Origin: Neobacillus niacini
GTDB lineage: Bacteria > Bacillota > Bacilli > Bacillales > Cytobacillaceae
Direction of reading: 5' to 3'
Assembly: GCF_019749295.1 (NCBI RefSeq)
Contig: NZ_JACWFG010000006.1
Span: 124,001 to 188,000, forward strand
Length of the DNA stretch: 64,000 bases
Below, one piece after another: positions 16,257-24,826 of this stretch. Position 1 is the first letter of the stretch. Each line of letters starts with the position of its first letter. A program made the translations under genes and the position numbers. The notes beneath the pieces were generated by a model. The model did no database searches. It was not told where the DNA came from and was given only the letters and a program-made list of their open reading frames with translations.

Positions 16257-16394
16257 ATGGAAAAAGAGAAGGATCAAACAAGCGAGGGACTCAACCAAAT
16301 CTTCGAAATCATCAACGCCAAAGGTGACACAGGAGAACTAAAGCAAATCATCAAAAAAAATGGTACGATAGACAATTCCGAAGAAGAAAAATAG
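16257..16394 (+). CDS. 45-residue hypothetical protein
   Basis: ATG at 16257 has a strong GGAGG 5 bases upstream. It encodes a short, charged, probably helical protein (MEKEKDQTSEGLNQIFEIIN ... SEEEK) with no TM or Cys. It is 39 bases downstream of cutC on the same strand and could be co-transcribed. No family recognised. A repeat copy follows 26 bases after the stop. Confidence 0.55.
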   Translation: MEKEKDQTSEGLNQIFEIINAKGDTGELKQIIKKNGTIDNSEEEK

Positions 16395-16420
16395 GTGCCA
16401 CTTATTGGGTGACATCAATG

Positions 16421-16475
16421 GGTGACAGGCACCGCCCGTGGACACTGTCCACCTCAGGCGGACACTTCCACCCCT
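16421..16475 (+). repeat. Dispersed hairpin repeat, copy F
   Basis: GGTGACAGGCACC, GCCCGTGGACACTGTCCACC, TCAGGCGGACAC, then TTCCACCCCT. It lies between the convergent 45-residue ORF and the nuclease gene, and is the last intergenic copy seen in the window. Confidence 0.9.
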
Positions 16476-16493
16476 CAAATAGGCAGCCGGACC

Positions 16494-16534
16494 CAAAAAT
16501 GTCCTCAAACTATGATTCAGTTTGAGGACTTTTC
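16494..16534 (-). terminator. Intrinsic terminator of the nuclease gene
   Basis: Stem GTCCTCAAACT / AGTTTGAGGAC with T runs on both strands. Confidence 0.85.
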
Positions 16535-16538
16535 AGGT

Positions 16539-17471
16539 TTAGTACATATCACATAGTTCTTTGTAGTTGCAGCGGCCGCATTTTTTGATGGTGTTGGTTT
16601 TGGGGAATTGGTTGAGTTCTAAAGGCTGGTTGGTGATGATATCATCTAAATAGCGCTGCATTTGTACTACGCTCATTCCAAAGAGTTCATGAACCTTTTC
16701 GAGATCGACGTCTGTTAATTGATAGGTTTTGTTTGTCCCGGTTAACAGGTATTCATTTCGGACAACAATTTCTTCTATGGATTTCACCTTTAACACCCTT
16801 TGTAAATAAAGGGCATACAGTGCTAACTGATGTCTGTCCTCGAAGGATTCTTTTCCGGTTTTCCAGTCAACAATAATCCATTTTCCTTCATTCCTATCAC
16901 GATACAAAAAGTCCATGACGATAAAGATTTTCACCCCGTCAATAAACATAAAACGAAAACGCTCTGCTTCCACAAATTGCATATTACTATTCTCTTTCAC
17001 ATCAGTGAAGGTTTTACTCTTTAAAAAATTCCCCATACTGACGTTTAATCGTCTCTGGATTTCATCCACTTTATCCTGCGGCAGCTCACCATTATAGTAA
17101 ATCTCATGAAGCATTTGAAAGTGGTTCGGTCTTTCACTCCACATTTGTGCTCGGCCCTTAGAGTCCTTAAAGGCAGCGTTCAGCGTGCTCCGCAGGCGTT
17201 GAATTAATTCTGCTTCAGGTGGAATAAACCCTGTTTTTAGATAGTTTCCAATCACAGAAAGAATGAGGTCATGGACAGCACTTCCAAATAGGATCTCTAG
17301 ATTTGTCATTTTCTTAAATCGATAAGCATCTTTCGCGAGAATATTCGAGTCCCGCAGCCAGCCATTGTGACTGATGTAATATTCATACGCATATTTTCTC
17401 GGGCATTCCATCAGTGCTTTATGGCGTGATAGAGACCAGGAAAACTCAGGATAGGGCTTTATTTCAAACAT
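16539..17471 (-). CDS. PD-(D/E)XK nuclease family protein with Fe-S cysteines
   Basis: A 310-residue RecB/Cas4/AddB-type nuclease. Features are an N-terminal Cys (LMECPRKYAYEY), a helical insertion, the catalytic core with IVDWKTGK (D-x-K) followed by HQLALYALYLQ (Q-x3-Y motif), and a C-terminal CGRCNYKELC giving three Cys. The four cysteines match the 4Fe-4S pattern of AddB/Cas4-like nucleases. The start is ATG at 17471 with AAGGGG upstream; the longer frame from 17504 has no ribosome binding site. There is no helicase or cas gene beside it, so it is a stand-alone enzyme; DNA repair or processing is likely. Confidence 0.82.
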   Translation of the reverse strand: MFEIKPYPEFSWSLSRHKALMECPRKYAYEYYISHNGWLRDSNILAKDAYRFKKMTNLEILFGSAVHDLILSVIGNYLKTGFIPPEAELIQRLRSTLNAAFKDSKGRAQMWSERPNHFQMLHEIYYNGELPQDKVDEIQRRLNVSMGNFLKSKTFTDVKENSNMQFVEAERFRFMFIDGVKIFIVMDFLYRDRNEGKWIIVDWKTGKESFEDRHQLALYALYLQRVLKVKSIEEIVVRNEYLLTGTNKTYQLTDVDLEKVHELFGMSVVQMQRYLDDIITNQPLELNQFPKTNTIKKCGRCNYKELCDMY

Positions 17472-17545
17472 AGCGGAAATCCCCTTTTTATAGATATTAC
17501 TCAATTATACGATTACCCATTAAATTCTTAACTGGTAAATCTTAT

Positions 17546-17577
17546 AAAGAGCATTCCCGTTCAAGGAATGCTCTTTA
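17546..17577 (-). terminator. Intrinsic terminator
   Basis: AAAGAGCATTCC / GGAATGCTCTTT hairpin just past the stop of the 584-residue protein gene. Confidence 0.75.
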
Positions 17578-17583
17578 GTGTAA

Positions 17584-19338
17584 TTATTGTTTTACAAATT
17601 GCTGGTTTAAGTAAGTGTAGGTTTCTGACTGACCTTGATCGCCAAGCAGCTTCAGTGTATTATCGACTAATTTCGCATCAGACATCCCTTTAACGGCCAA
17701 GTCAGGACGGAGAACTACACTTCCATTTTCAGAAATGGGACTGTATACCCAGACAAACGATTCAAACGTTTGACTAAGTGCCATGAAAATAACTTCCGCT
17801 GTGCCATTAGCATCAAAATCATAGAGTGCGTGATAAAGAGAAAAACCCTCCTTTAATACACCCTTTGCATCAAACGGTGAAGTCTCTGAATCCATTACTA
17901 AATCAAAAGGTGTTTCTATATTTTGGCTGTCTGTTAATACGAGGCTCTTTCCTCCGAGCGGATTTCCTTTTGCAAAGGAAACTTTCTGCTCCTTTCCGGC
18001 TGCAGTGAAAACAACCGGTTTTTCACCAGCCCATTTTTTAAAAGGCTCAAGGCTTACTTCCTGCTCCGTTGTTTCTGCAGGCACCGCTGCTGCAGGTTTA
18101 CTTGCTTTAGAAACAGTGACCTTTTTATCTCCAAGGAGGTCATAGCCTAGGAATAAACCGCCGCCAATCCCCAGCGTTAACAATAGGATAGCCAGCTGAA
18201 GGCCATACTTATTAAACAATTTAAACACAGGGGTTGCTGTTTCACTTTTTACTTCTTTTACTATTTTTCTGAAACTGCTAGAAGGGATACTTTGTAATTC
18301 TATTCGTGCCTTTTTCTTCTTCCAAACCGACCTTGGATGTGTTTTTAAATAATTCTTGAGTCCTCGGTGATAGTGATGGTCAAGCCGAAGGTTGTTGGCT
18401 GTCCATTTTATAAACGATAACATGACCCCCTCACCAGCATGTTTGCTTATATAGGCAAACAGCTGTGGGTAATGAAAACTGCCTTCCTCATTATCAAATG
18501 CAGCCATTACATGTTGAAAATATTTGTAAGAAAGGTGATTTCGCAGCAGACTTTTTAATACCTCTCTAAGTTCTTCCCTGTTAGATAGAGGTAACTGCTT
18601 AAGAACAATCGCCACCGAAACCACTGATGAACTGAAAATTTCTACAAGAACCATCATCATCCTGTACTTGCTTTTGATTCGACTATCCTTAAGGTCTTTC
18701 ACGTTAACTCCTCCAGCTGTTAAGGTACCAAATGATTCAATATCGCCGAGCGTAATCGTCTGCAAATCAATTTCATCTAATATGGCAATGACACAATAGA
18801 GGACCATTTTTTCCTTTAATTTAGTAAAATCAACTTCAGGGTTTGTCACGTTAAATTCATTAACCAGTTGTGATGCTTTAAAAATATCCGTGGAATCGCC
18901 AACTGCATAGGCGGTTTTTTGAATTGCAAGGATCTGAAAACAACGATTCTTAAGTAAAAATGGGGTGGTTTCAAGTAGTTTATTAATCTCGTTTAAAATG
19001 TCTTCGACAGTAGTTTGGTTGAATTTTTTTTCAAGATAGGGCTTCAATAAAGCTGTGTAATCTTGGTGCTGACTCAAAAACTCCATCACTTGTTTGTAGG
19101 CAAGATCATGGTCCTCAATTATCTTCCAAAACTCGTGAAGGTCTGGATGTTTCTGGTAATGCTCAAGGGCGTTCACAATAAAGGCAAGCTCTACATCCTT
19201 AAGGTCCATCTGGTCTAATGCTTCAAGCAAAGTGCTAATAAATTCAATTACAAATCTTTTATTATTTTTCTCATAGAAACCACTAAATCCGCCGTTTTCT
19301 AGTGTATAAGCTTGCTGCTCAAATTTCATTCCACTCAC
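17584..19338 (-). CDS. Unrecognised single-pass membrane protein, large helical cytoplasmic domain
   Basis: A 584-residue protein. Residues 1 to about 380 are alpha-helical and soluble with no motif I recognise. A basic stretch precedes one TM (about residues 385-408, LAILLLTLGIGGGLFLGYDL). The remaining 175 residues would be extracellular and contain YDFDANGTAEVIF, a single Ca-loop/FG-GAP-like motif. The start is GTG at 19338 with AAAGGAG 9 bases upstream. Its 5' end is 44 bases from the DUF4359-like gene on the same strand, so co-transcription is possible. No function is proposed; the layout (inside helical domain, TM, outside sensor-like domain) would suit a sensor or scaffold. Confidence 0.65.
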   Translation of the reverse strand: MSGMKFEQQAYTLENGGFSGFYEKNNKRFVIEFISTLLEALDQMDLKDVELAFIVNALEHYQKHPDLHEFWKIIEDHDLAYKQVMEFLSQHQDYTALLKPYLEKKFNQTTVEDILNEINKLLETTPFLLKNRCFQILAIQKTAYAVGDSTDIFKASQLVNEFNVTNPEVDFTKLKEKMVLYCVIAILDEIDLQTITLGDIESFGTLTAGGVNVKDLKDSRIKSKYRMMMVLVEIFSSSVVSVAIVLKQLPLSNREELREVLKSLLRNHLSYKYFQHVMAAFDNEEGSFHYPQLFAYISKHAGEGVMLSFIKWTANNLRLDHHYHRGLKNYLKTHPRSVWKKKKARIELQSIPSSSFRKIVKEVKSETATPVFKLFNKYGLQLAILLLTLGIGGGLFLGYDLLGDKKVTVSKASKPAAAVPAETTEQEVSLEPFKKWAGEKPVVFTAAGKEQKVSFAKGNPLGGKSLVLTDSQNIETPFDLVMDSETSPFDAKGVLKEGFSLYHALYDFDANGTAEVIFMALSQTFESFVWVYSPISENGSVVLRPDLAVKGMSDAKLVDNTLKLLGDQGQSETYTYLNQQFVKQ

Positions 19339-19382
19339 TGTTCCGGTCTCCTTTGTCAGTTTCTACTAAAATTATATGTATT

Positions 19383-19685
19383 TTATTTTTCATGTTTTGA
19401 AATGGGTATAAACGTGTTAAAGACTCCGATAGAAGTGACTCGCCCTTGGCCGATTTCGGTAAAATCGGTTTTATAGATTGAAAAAATGAAGTAATCTGAT
19501 CCTGTTGTTCCCATATCGAAAACCTTTTCCCCAGCCAATGATAGAATTCCTTTTTCAAGTATATTTGAAGATTGATTCATGGCTTCATGGGTAACCCATT
19601 CTATGTATGCAGAACGCCCAGGGTTTGTTTCGGATAATACAAATACAATGACTATCAATAGGATAATAGAAACGACCTTTTTCAC
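19383..19685 (-). CDS. DUF4359-like small exported protein
   Basis: A 100-residue protein with an N-terminal TM or signal peptide (KKVVSIILLIVIVFVLSETNPG) and a small extracytoplasmic domain (DYFIFSIYKTDFTEIG ... VFNTFIPIS). The TNP motif right after the TM and the 'FSIY' strand are features of the DUF4359 family, whose function is unknown. It lies upstream of, and on the same strand as, the 584-residue membrane protein. Confidence 0.65.
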   Translation of the reverse strand: MKKVVSIILLIVIVFVLSETNPGRSAYIEWVTHEAMNQSSNILEKGILSLAGEKVFDMGTTGSDYFIFSIYKTDFTEIGQGRVTSIGVFNTFIPISKHEK

Positions 19686-19841
19686 TTGGCATCCCCTGTT
19701 CTAATAATTGGTAATTTTTACACAAGTTAAGTATAAATGGGGAAGAAATGAATGTAAATATAATATTGGGAGTTAATCCTTCGTGCGCCTTCACAATTAA
19801 TATGATAAATTAGTACTAATTAACGTAAAGGGGATAAGTCT

Positions 19842-19937
19842 GTGTCGAGAGAATGGAAATGGGTCGTTGGATGCTTGCTTTTCCTGCTGTTATTAAACGG
19901 ATTTGGAATAGCAGCAGTTCATTATTTAGGAAGATAA
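19842..19937 (+). CDS. 31-residue membrane microprotein
   Basis: GTG start with AAAGGGG upstream. It encodes MSREWKWVVGCLLFLLLLNG followed by FGIAAVHYLGR: a positively charged start, one TM helix and a short tail. It is 36 bases upstream of the CPBP protease gene on the same strand. The codons and ribosome binding site look real, but so short a product needs direct evidence. No family recognised. Confidence 0.45.
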   Translation: MSREWKWVVGCLLFLLLLNGFGIAAVHYLGR

Positions 19938-19973
19938 GTAATAGCTAATTTCATAGAACAGGGAATGAAAATA

Positions 19974-20879
19974 ATGACGACTAATTTAACCAGGCCAGTT
20001 TCAAAAGGGCTTTTGTCCGCACTGCTTATCATAACGATTGGGGTCGAAATTATCCTTTATTTAAGTGGATATAGCCTCCTAGCCGGTACCATATATGACG
20101 CAATAATGGTGTCTTCCTTTTTTATTGGATTAAAACTTCAACATAGATTGAGTAATGGAATTCAAAAAACAAAGATACAACTTATACGCCAATTCACAGT
20201 GGCATTTATGTTCTTTATTCTAGGCAGTACGGTGATTAATATCTTTTCCTCGTATGCCTTCCAGGATTTTAGCGATGATTATGAGCAATATGTGGAAGAG
20301 TACACGGAAGTAGTTTCGTTCGAGGAGCCTGCATTGGAGCCCAGTCAACACATTGAATCCATCGGCAATTTGTGGGATGTGGCAGGTGAGATTGATAGGA
20401 TTGGGTACGATATATTCACAGATATCCTTGCCGGCTTAGAAGAAGTTTGGAGACTAGCGTATATCATTTTAATTCTCTTATTTTTTAAAAAGGTCTTCCC
20501 AAAGAGATGGGAAAAAGGGCGGCACGATATTTTCGTCATGCTTGCGCTGTTTGTTACCTCCGTTCTATTCGGCATTGATCATACATTAAACTCCGTTCAA
20601 TCATGGCAATATGAAATTGGAGCCATCGTTACTTTTGCGAATATGGGTTTGCTATTTGGATTGATATTATTATGGACGAGAAATTTATGGCTGACCGTCC
20701 TTGTACACGCTGTCTACGATATACTCGCAACTCTTTCCTGGTATTATTTTGAATTTATTGTTGAAGTCATTGCCCTGTTTCTTATACCTGTTTACCTCGT
20801 TTTAATAGCTATAGAAAGAAAACAACAGATCAAAAAGGTGCCAATTGAACATGTGGTGTCTGAAGAAATTGCTAATTAA
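19974..20879 (+). CDS. CPBP (Abi) family intramembrane metalloprotease
   Basis: A 301-residue multi-TM protein (about seven TMs). The three CPBP motifs are present: EEVWR (E-E-x-x-x-R type) near residue 160, FGIDH near 200 and LVHAVYD near 240, which carry the glutamate, histidines and Asp of the active site. An unusual acidic loop (DFSDDYEQYVEEYTE) and amphipathic stretch lie between TMs 3 and 4. I chose ATG at 19974, where AGGGA is 9 bases upstream; the in-frame ATG at 19965 is too close to that site. CPBP proteins process prenylated or other membrane substrates and sometimes confer bacteriocin immunity; the substrate here is unknown. Confidence 0.75.
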   Translation: MTTNLTRPVSKGLLSALLIITIGVEIILYLSGYSLLAGTIYDAIMVSSFFIGLKLQHRLSNGIQKTKIQLIRQFTVAFMFFILGSTVINIFSSYAFQDFSDDYEQYVEEYTEVVSFEEPALEPSQHIESIGNLWDVAGEIDRIGYDIFTDILAGLEEVWRLAYIILILLFFKKVFPKRWEKGRHDIFVMLALFVTSVLFGIDHTLNSVQSWQYEIGAIVTFANMGLLFGLILLWTRNLWLTVLVHAVYDILATLSWYYFEFIVEVIALFLIPVYLVLIAIERKQQIKKVPIEHVVSEEIAN

Positions 20880-20918
20880 ATTAAAGGAGGCTGCTTATTT
20901 AGGCAGCCTCCCTTTATT
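20880..20918 (+). terminator. Intrinsic terminator of the CPBP gene
   Basis: GGAGGCTGC-ttattta-GGCAGCCTCC followed by CTTTATTTT. Confidence 0.8.
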
Positions 20919-20960
20919 TTGAAAAAATCTTAGGTTAATAAGACAAAATACACAAAAAAC

Positions 20961-21005
20961 TTACAAGAATCATACAAAAAGGACTACCAATCTATTTAAT
21001 ATACT
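20961..21005 (+). promoter_or_regulatory. Promoter with possible PhoP-type direct repeats
   Basis: TATACT at 21000-21005 is a candidate -10. Upstream, TTACA (20961) and ATACA (20972) are spaced 11 bases apart, the spacing of Pho boxes, with a looser ATACA at 20948. PhoP control of a nucleotidase would make sense, but the match is weak. Confidence 0.3.
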
Positions 21006-21055
21006 AGTAGAATAATCATGCAATACTAAATATTTTGTCGAAGGGCGGATATAGT

Positions 21056-24000
21056 GTGAAGAGAAAAATTAAAAGAGGCATGAAGAGACGTGCTATAAAT
21101 GGTTTTCTTGCTACTGGACTAGCACTAACAACAGTTCCAATAAATGTTTTTCCTAATAGTGTGAGTGCAGAGGGAACAGCCGCTAATACTGCAACTCTAC
21201 GTATTTTAGAAACTACGGATCTTCATTCCAATGTAATGCCATATGATTATTTTAAAGATACGGATGCCAACATTAACTTTGGATTAGCAAAAACGGCTTC
21301 CCTAATTAAACAAGCTAGGTCAGATGTAAAAAACTCTATGCTTTTTGATGCAGGGGACACGATTCAAGGAAATCCACTTGCCAGCTATGTAGCAAAGGTA
21401 AATAAATTAGGTCCAAAAGATACGCATCCAGTCTTCAAGGCGATGAATACTTTAGATTATGATGCAGCAATTGTTGGAAACCATGAGTTTAACTATGGTT
21501 TAGATTATTTAAATGATGTTTTGGAAGAAACCAACTTTCCTGTTGTAAACGCTAACATTTACCATGATGATAAAGATGGTAACCCAGAAAATGATGAAAA
21601 CTATTTTACTCCATATAAAATCCTAGATAAAGAGATTATTGATGATAATGGCAATAAATCTATTATTAAAGTAGGGGTTATTGGATTTGCTCCACCGCAA
21701 ATTATGCAGTGGGACAAGGACAATTTAACTGGAAAAGTGATTGCGAAGGATATCGTTGCACAAGCGAATAAATTTATTCCAAAAATGAAAGCAGAAGGTG
21801 CTGACGTTATCGTTGCAATCGCACACTCTGGCTGTGATATCGCTGTTGAAGGACAAGAAGAAGCAGAAAACGCAGTTTATGATTTAACCAAGGTTCCAGG
21901 CATTGATGCCATGCTTTTTGGACATGCTCACTTAAAGTTTCCTGAAGATGTCTCTTTTGAAGGAAAAGAAGGAATTGACCAGGCAAAAGGAACAATAAAC
22001 GGTGTACAAGCAATTGAAGCTGGATTCTGGGGAAATAACCTTGGGGTACTTGATTTAGCTTTAGTTCAAGATGAAAACGGTAAATGGACCGTTGATAAAA
22101 CGAAATCAAGTTCTGTTAACCATCCAGTTGATGAGACTACTGGGCTTGACCAAGAAATTGTTAAAGCTGTAGCTGCTGAACATCAAGGTACACTTGATTA
22201 TGTACGCGGGAAAATTGGTGAAACGGCGATTCCAATGCACAGTTACTTTACTCGTGTAATGGACGATGCATCAACGCAAATTGTAAACGATGCACAAATG
22301 GATTACGTGAAAACCTGGATTTCTACCAATGCACCTGAGTATAAGGACGTTCCTGTACTTTCTGCTGCAGCTCCATTTAAAGGCGGCCGCGGCGGTGTTG
22401 GCGATTATACTGATATCTCAAAAGGTGATGTAACCATTAAGAGCGCTGCAGACTTGTATTTGTTTGATAATACGTTAAAAGCAGTAGAGGTTACGGGAGA
22501 TCAAGTTAATCGCTGGATCGAAAAATCAGCAGAACAATTCAATACGATTGACCCGACTAAAGCTGAACCTCAAGAGCTTCTTGACTATGATTTCCGTCCA
22601 TACAACTATGATGTTATCGATGGGGTTAAGTATGAAATTGATGTAACGAAGCCAAAAGGTGAACGTGTTGTTAAGTTAACATTGCTAGATGGAACACCTG
22701 TAAAAGCTGACCAAAAATTTATAGTTGCTACAAATAACTATCGTGCTGGCGGAAGCGGCGGACTGGCTGAATTAAAGGACGCGAAGGTAGTCGTTGATTC
22801 ACCATTTGAAAATCGTCAAATCCTTATGGACTACATTAGTGCACAAGGTGAAATCGCACCTGCTCCAGATAACAACTGGAAAATTGCACGTGTTGGCGGT
22901 CAAGCGAAATTAGTCTTTAACTCTACACCTGCTGCTTTAAACTATTTAGGCACAACTCCAAATGTTAAAGACCTTGGAGTTTCTACAACGAAAGAAGGCT
23001 ATCAATTATTTGAATTAGATCAAAACGTTCATGTTCAATTACTAGGAATTAATGATTTCCATGGACAATTAGACTACTCTTCAAAAGTGAATGACCAGCC
23101 AGTTGGAGGAATTGCTTACTTATCAGGTTACTTAAAGGATAGGGAATTACAAAATAATGCTGAGTCCATCATGCTGCATGCGGGCGACGCTGTAGGTGCA
23201 AGCCGGCCAGTATCAGCACTACTACAAGATGAACCAACCATTCGTTTCTTTAACGAAATTGGCTTTGACCTTGGAACACTTGGCAACCACGAATTTGATG
23301 AAGGTATTAAAGAAATGATGCGCCTTATCGACGGTGGATCACACTCAGCAACTGCTGACAAATATGGTGAATTTGAAGGTGCAAACTTCCCATACGTGGT
23401 TGCAAACGTTGTTGATGAAAAAACAAATGATTTGATTTTACCTCCGTATGCTGTAAAAGAAGTGGATGGAGTGAAAATTGGATTTATCGGTGTCATTACA
23501 ACTGAAACACCTAGTATTGTTACAGCTAGCGGCACTGCGGGCGTTAAATTTACCGATGAAGTAGAAGCAATCAACAAATATGCAAAGGAACTTAAGGACC
23601 AAGGTATTAAATCTATCGTTGTCCTTGCCCATAATCCAGGAAAATCAGATCCTGATGGAGCAAATCCAACTGGAGAAGTAGTTGATTTTGCCAGCCAAAT
23701 AGACGATGAAATTGATGTTGTTTTTGGTGCTCACGACCATAAATACTTGAATTCTACTGTCGATGGAAAATTACTCGTTCAGTCTTATTCTTATGGAACA
23801 GCGTTCTCTGATATTGATTTAACGATTGACCCTGAAACACAAGATATCGTTGGAAAATCAGCAGAAATTGTTACAACCTTCCAAACACCAGAATTTTTAG
23901 ATGAAGGCGTTCAAGCTGAACTTGATACGTACTTGGCTGATATTGCTCCAATTATTAATGAAGAAGTTGGAGAGGCGGCTGTTGAGTTAACTCGTACTGC

Positions 24001-24754
24001 AAATGAAGCTGGTGAATCAGCTCTTGGTAACCTGATTGCAGATTCAATGCGTGATGCAACGAAGTCTGACTTTGCATTTATGAATTCAGGCGGTATCCGT
24101 AATGACCTTGGTGCAGGTCCGATTACTTGGGGTGAGTTATTTGCGATCCAGCCGTTTGGTAATGACATTGTTACCTTGACTGTTACAGGTGAGCAGATTA
24201 GAACATTATTGAATCAACAATTTAATGCTGATCGAAATAAGATCATGGCCGTATCTGGTCTTAAGTACACTTGGTCTGTGGAAAAACCATTAGGAGAAAA
24301 AGTCCTGGATATTTTCCTTCCAGACGGATCAAAAATTGATCCTAAAGGTGAATATACAATTGCGGTAAATAACTTTATGGCAGATGGTGGAGATGGATAC
24401 ACCATTTTAAAAGAAGGTAAAGACCGTACAGTATGGTTAACGGACTTAGAGACTTTCGTGAATTATGTAAAAGCTCAACAAAAACCAATTACAGCTGCGA
24501 TTGAAGGCAGAATTTTAAATGCGAAAGAGTCAACTGTTGAAACACCACCAACAGATGGTACTCCGCCAGCAGGTCCGGGGACAGAACAGCCAGAACAGCC
24601 AGAACAACCAGGCACAGATAATAACGATGGCACAGATAAGCCAGGGGCTAAGCCTCTTCCTAATACGGCGTCTAATATGTATAACCTATTATTAGCGGGT
24701 ATCCTTGCTGTTGGAACTGGTATTACACTTCTTTTCAGAAGACGTAAAGCGTAA
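21056..24754 (+). CDS. Cell-wall-anchored bifunctional 2',3'-cyclic nucleotide phosphodiesterase / 5'-nucleotidase (YfkN-like)
   Basis: A 1232-residue secreted enzyme releasing phosphate and nucleosides from extracellular nucleotides. After a Sec signal (ending near SVSA) come two tandem metallophosphatase-nucleotidase units. Unit 1 has LETTDLHSNV, DAGDTIQGNP, GNHEFNYG and GHAHLKF with its 5'-nucleotidase C domain; unit 2 has LGINDFHGQL, HAGDAVGAS, GNHEFDEG and GAHDHKYL with a second C domain (FMNSGGIRNDLGAG). A Pro/Glu/Thr linker leads to the sortase motif LPNTA, a TM and RRRKA. GTG at 21056 was chosen after AAGGGCGG; the upstream TTG frame has no site. A class A-type sortase is required. 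Confidence 0.9.
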   Translation: MKRKIKRGMKRRAINGFLATGLALTTVPINVFPNSVSAEGTAANTATLRILETTDLHSNVMPYDYFKDTDANINFGLAKTASLIKQARSDVKNSMLFDAGDTIQGNPLASYVAKVNKLGPKDTHPVFKAMNTLDYDAAIVGNHEFNYGLDYLNDVLEETNFPVVNANIYHDDKDGNPENDENYFTPYKILDKEIIDDNGNKSIIKVGVIGFAPPQIMQWDKDNLTGKVIAKDIVAQANKFIPKMKAEGADVIVAIAHSGCDIAVEGQEEAENAVYDLTKVPGIDAMLFGHAHLKFPEDVSFEGKEGIDQAKGTINGVQAIEAGFWGNNLGVLDLALVQDENGKWTVDKTKSSSVNHPVDETTGLDQEIVKAVAAEHQGTLDYVRGKIGETAIPMHSYFTRVMDDASTQIVNDAQMDYVKTWISTNAPEYKDVPVLSAAAPFKGGRGGVGDYTDISKGDVTIKSAADLYLFDNTLKAVEVTGDQVNRWIEKSAEQFNTIDPTKAEPQELLDYDFRPYNYDVIDGVKYEIDVTKPKGERVVKLTLLDGTPVKADQKFIVATNNYRAGGSGGLAELKDAKVVVDSPFENRQILMDYISAQGEIAPAPDNNWKIARVGGQAKLVFNSTPAALNYLGTTPNVKDLGVSTTKEGYQLFELDQNVHVQLLGINDFHGQLDYSSKVNDQPVGGIAYLSGYLKDRELQNNAESIMLHAGDAVGASRPVSALLQDEPTIRFFNEIGFDLGTLGNHEFDEGIKEMMRLIDGGSHSATADKYGEFEGANFPYVVANVVDEKTNDLILPPYAVKEVDGVKIGFIGVITTETPSIVTASGTAGVKFTDEVEAINKYAKELKDQGIKSIVVLAHNPGKSDPDGANPTGEVVDFASQIDDEIDVVFGAHDHKYLNSTVDGKLLVQSYSYGTAFSDIDLTIDPETQDIVGKSAEIVTTFQTPEFLDEGVQAELDTYLADIAPIINEEVGEAAVELTRTANEAGESALGNLIADSMRDATKSDFAFMNSGGIRNDLGAGPITWGELFAIQPFGNDIVTLTVTGEQIRTLLNQQFNADRNKIMAVSGLKYTWSVEKPLGEKVLDIFLPDGSKIDPKGEYTIAVNNFMADGGDGYTILKEGKDRTVWLTDLETFVNYVKAQQKPITAAIEGRILNAKESTVETPPTDGTPPAGPGTEQPEQPEQPGTDNNDGTDKPGAKPLPNTASNMYNLLLAGILAVGTGITLLFRRRKA

Positions 24755-24779
24755 AACAAATAAAACAAATAAAACAAAT

Positions 24780-24826
24780 AAAACAACAACCTTACACCAC
24801 AAGGGGGTAAGGTTGTTGTTTTTATT
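24780..24826. terminator. Bidirectional intrinsic terminator
   Basis: AACAACAACCTTAC / GTAAGGTTGTTGTT with flanking T and A runs. It is preceded by a short AAACAAAT tandem run just after the nucleotidase stop. Confidence 0.85.

Noticed and set aside
19319..19558. 79-residue ORF between the 584-residue protein and the DUF4359-like gene
   Set aside because: It overlaps the end of the DUF4359-like gene in another frame, has no good start signal and has an unlikely composition.
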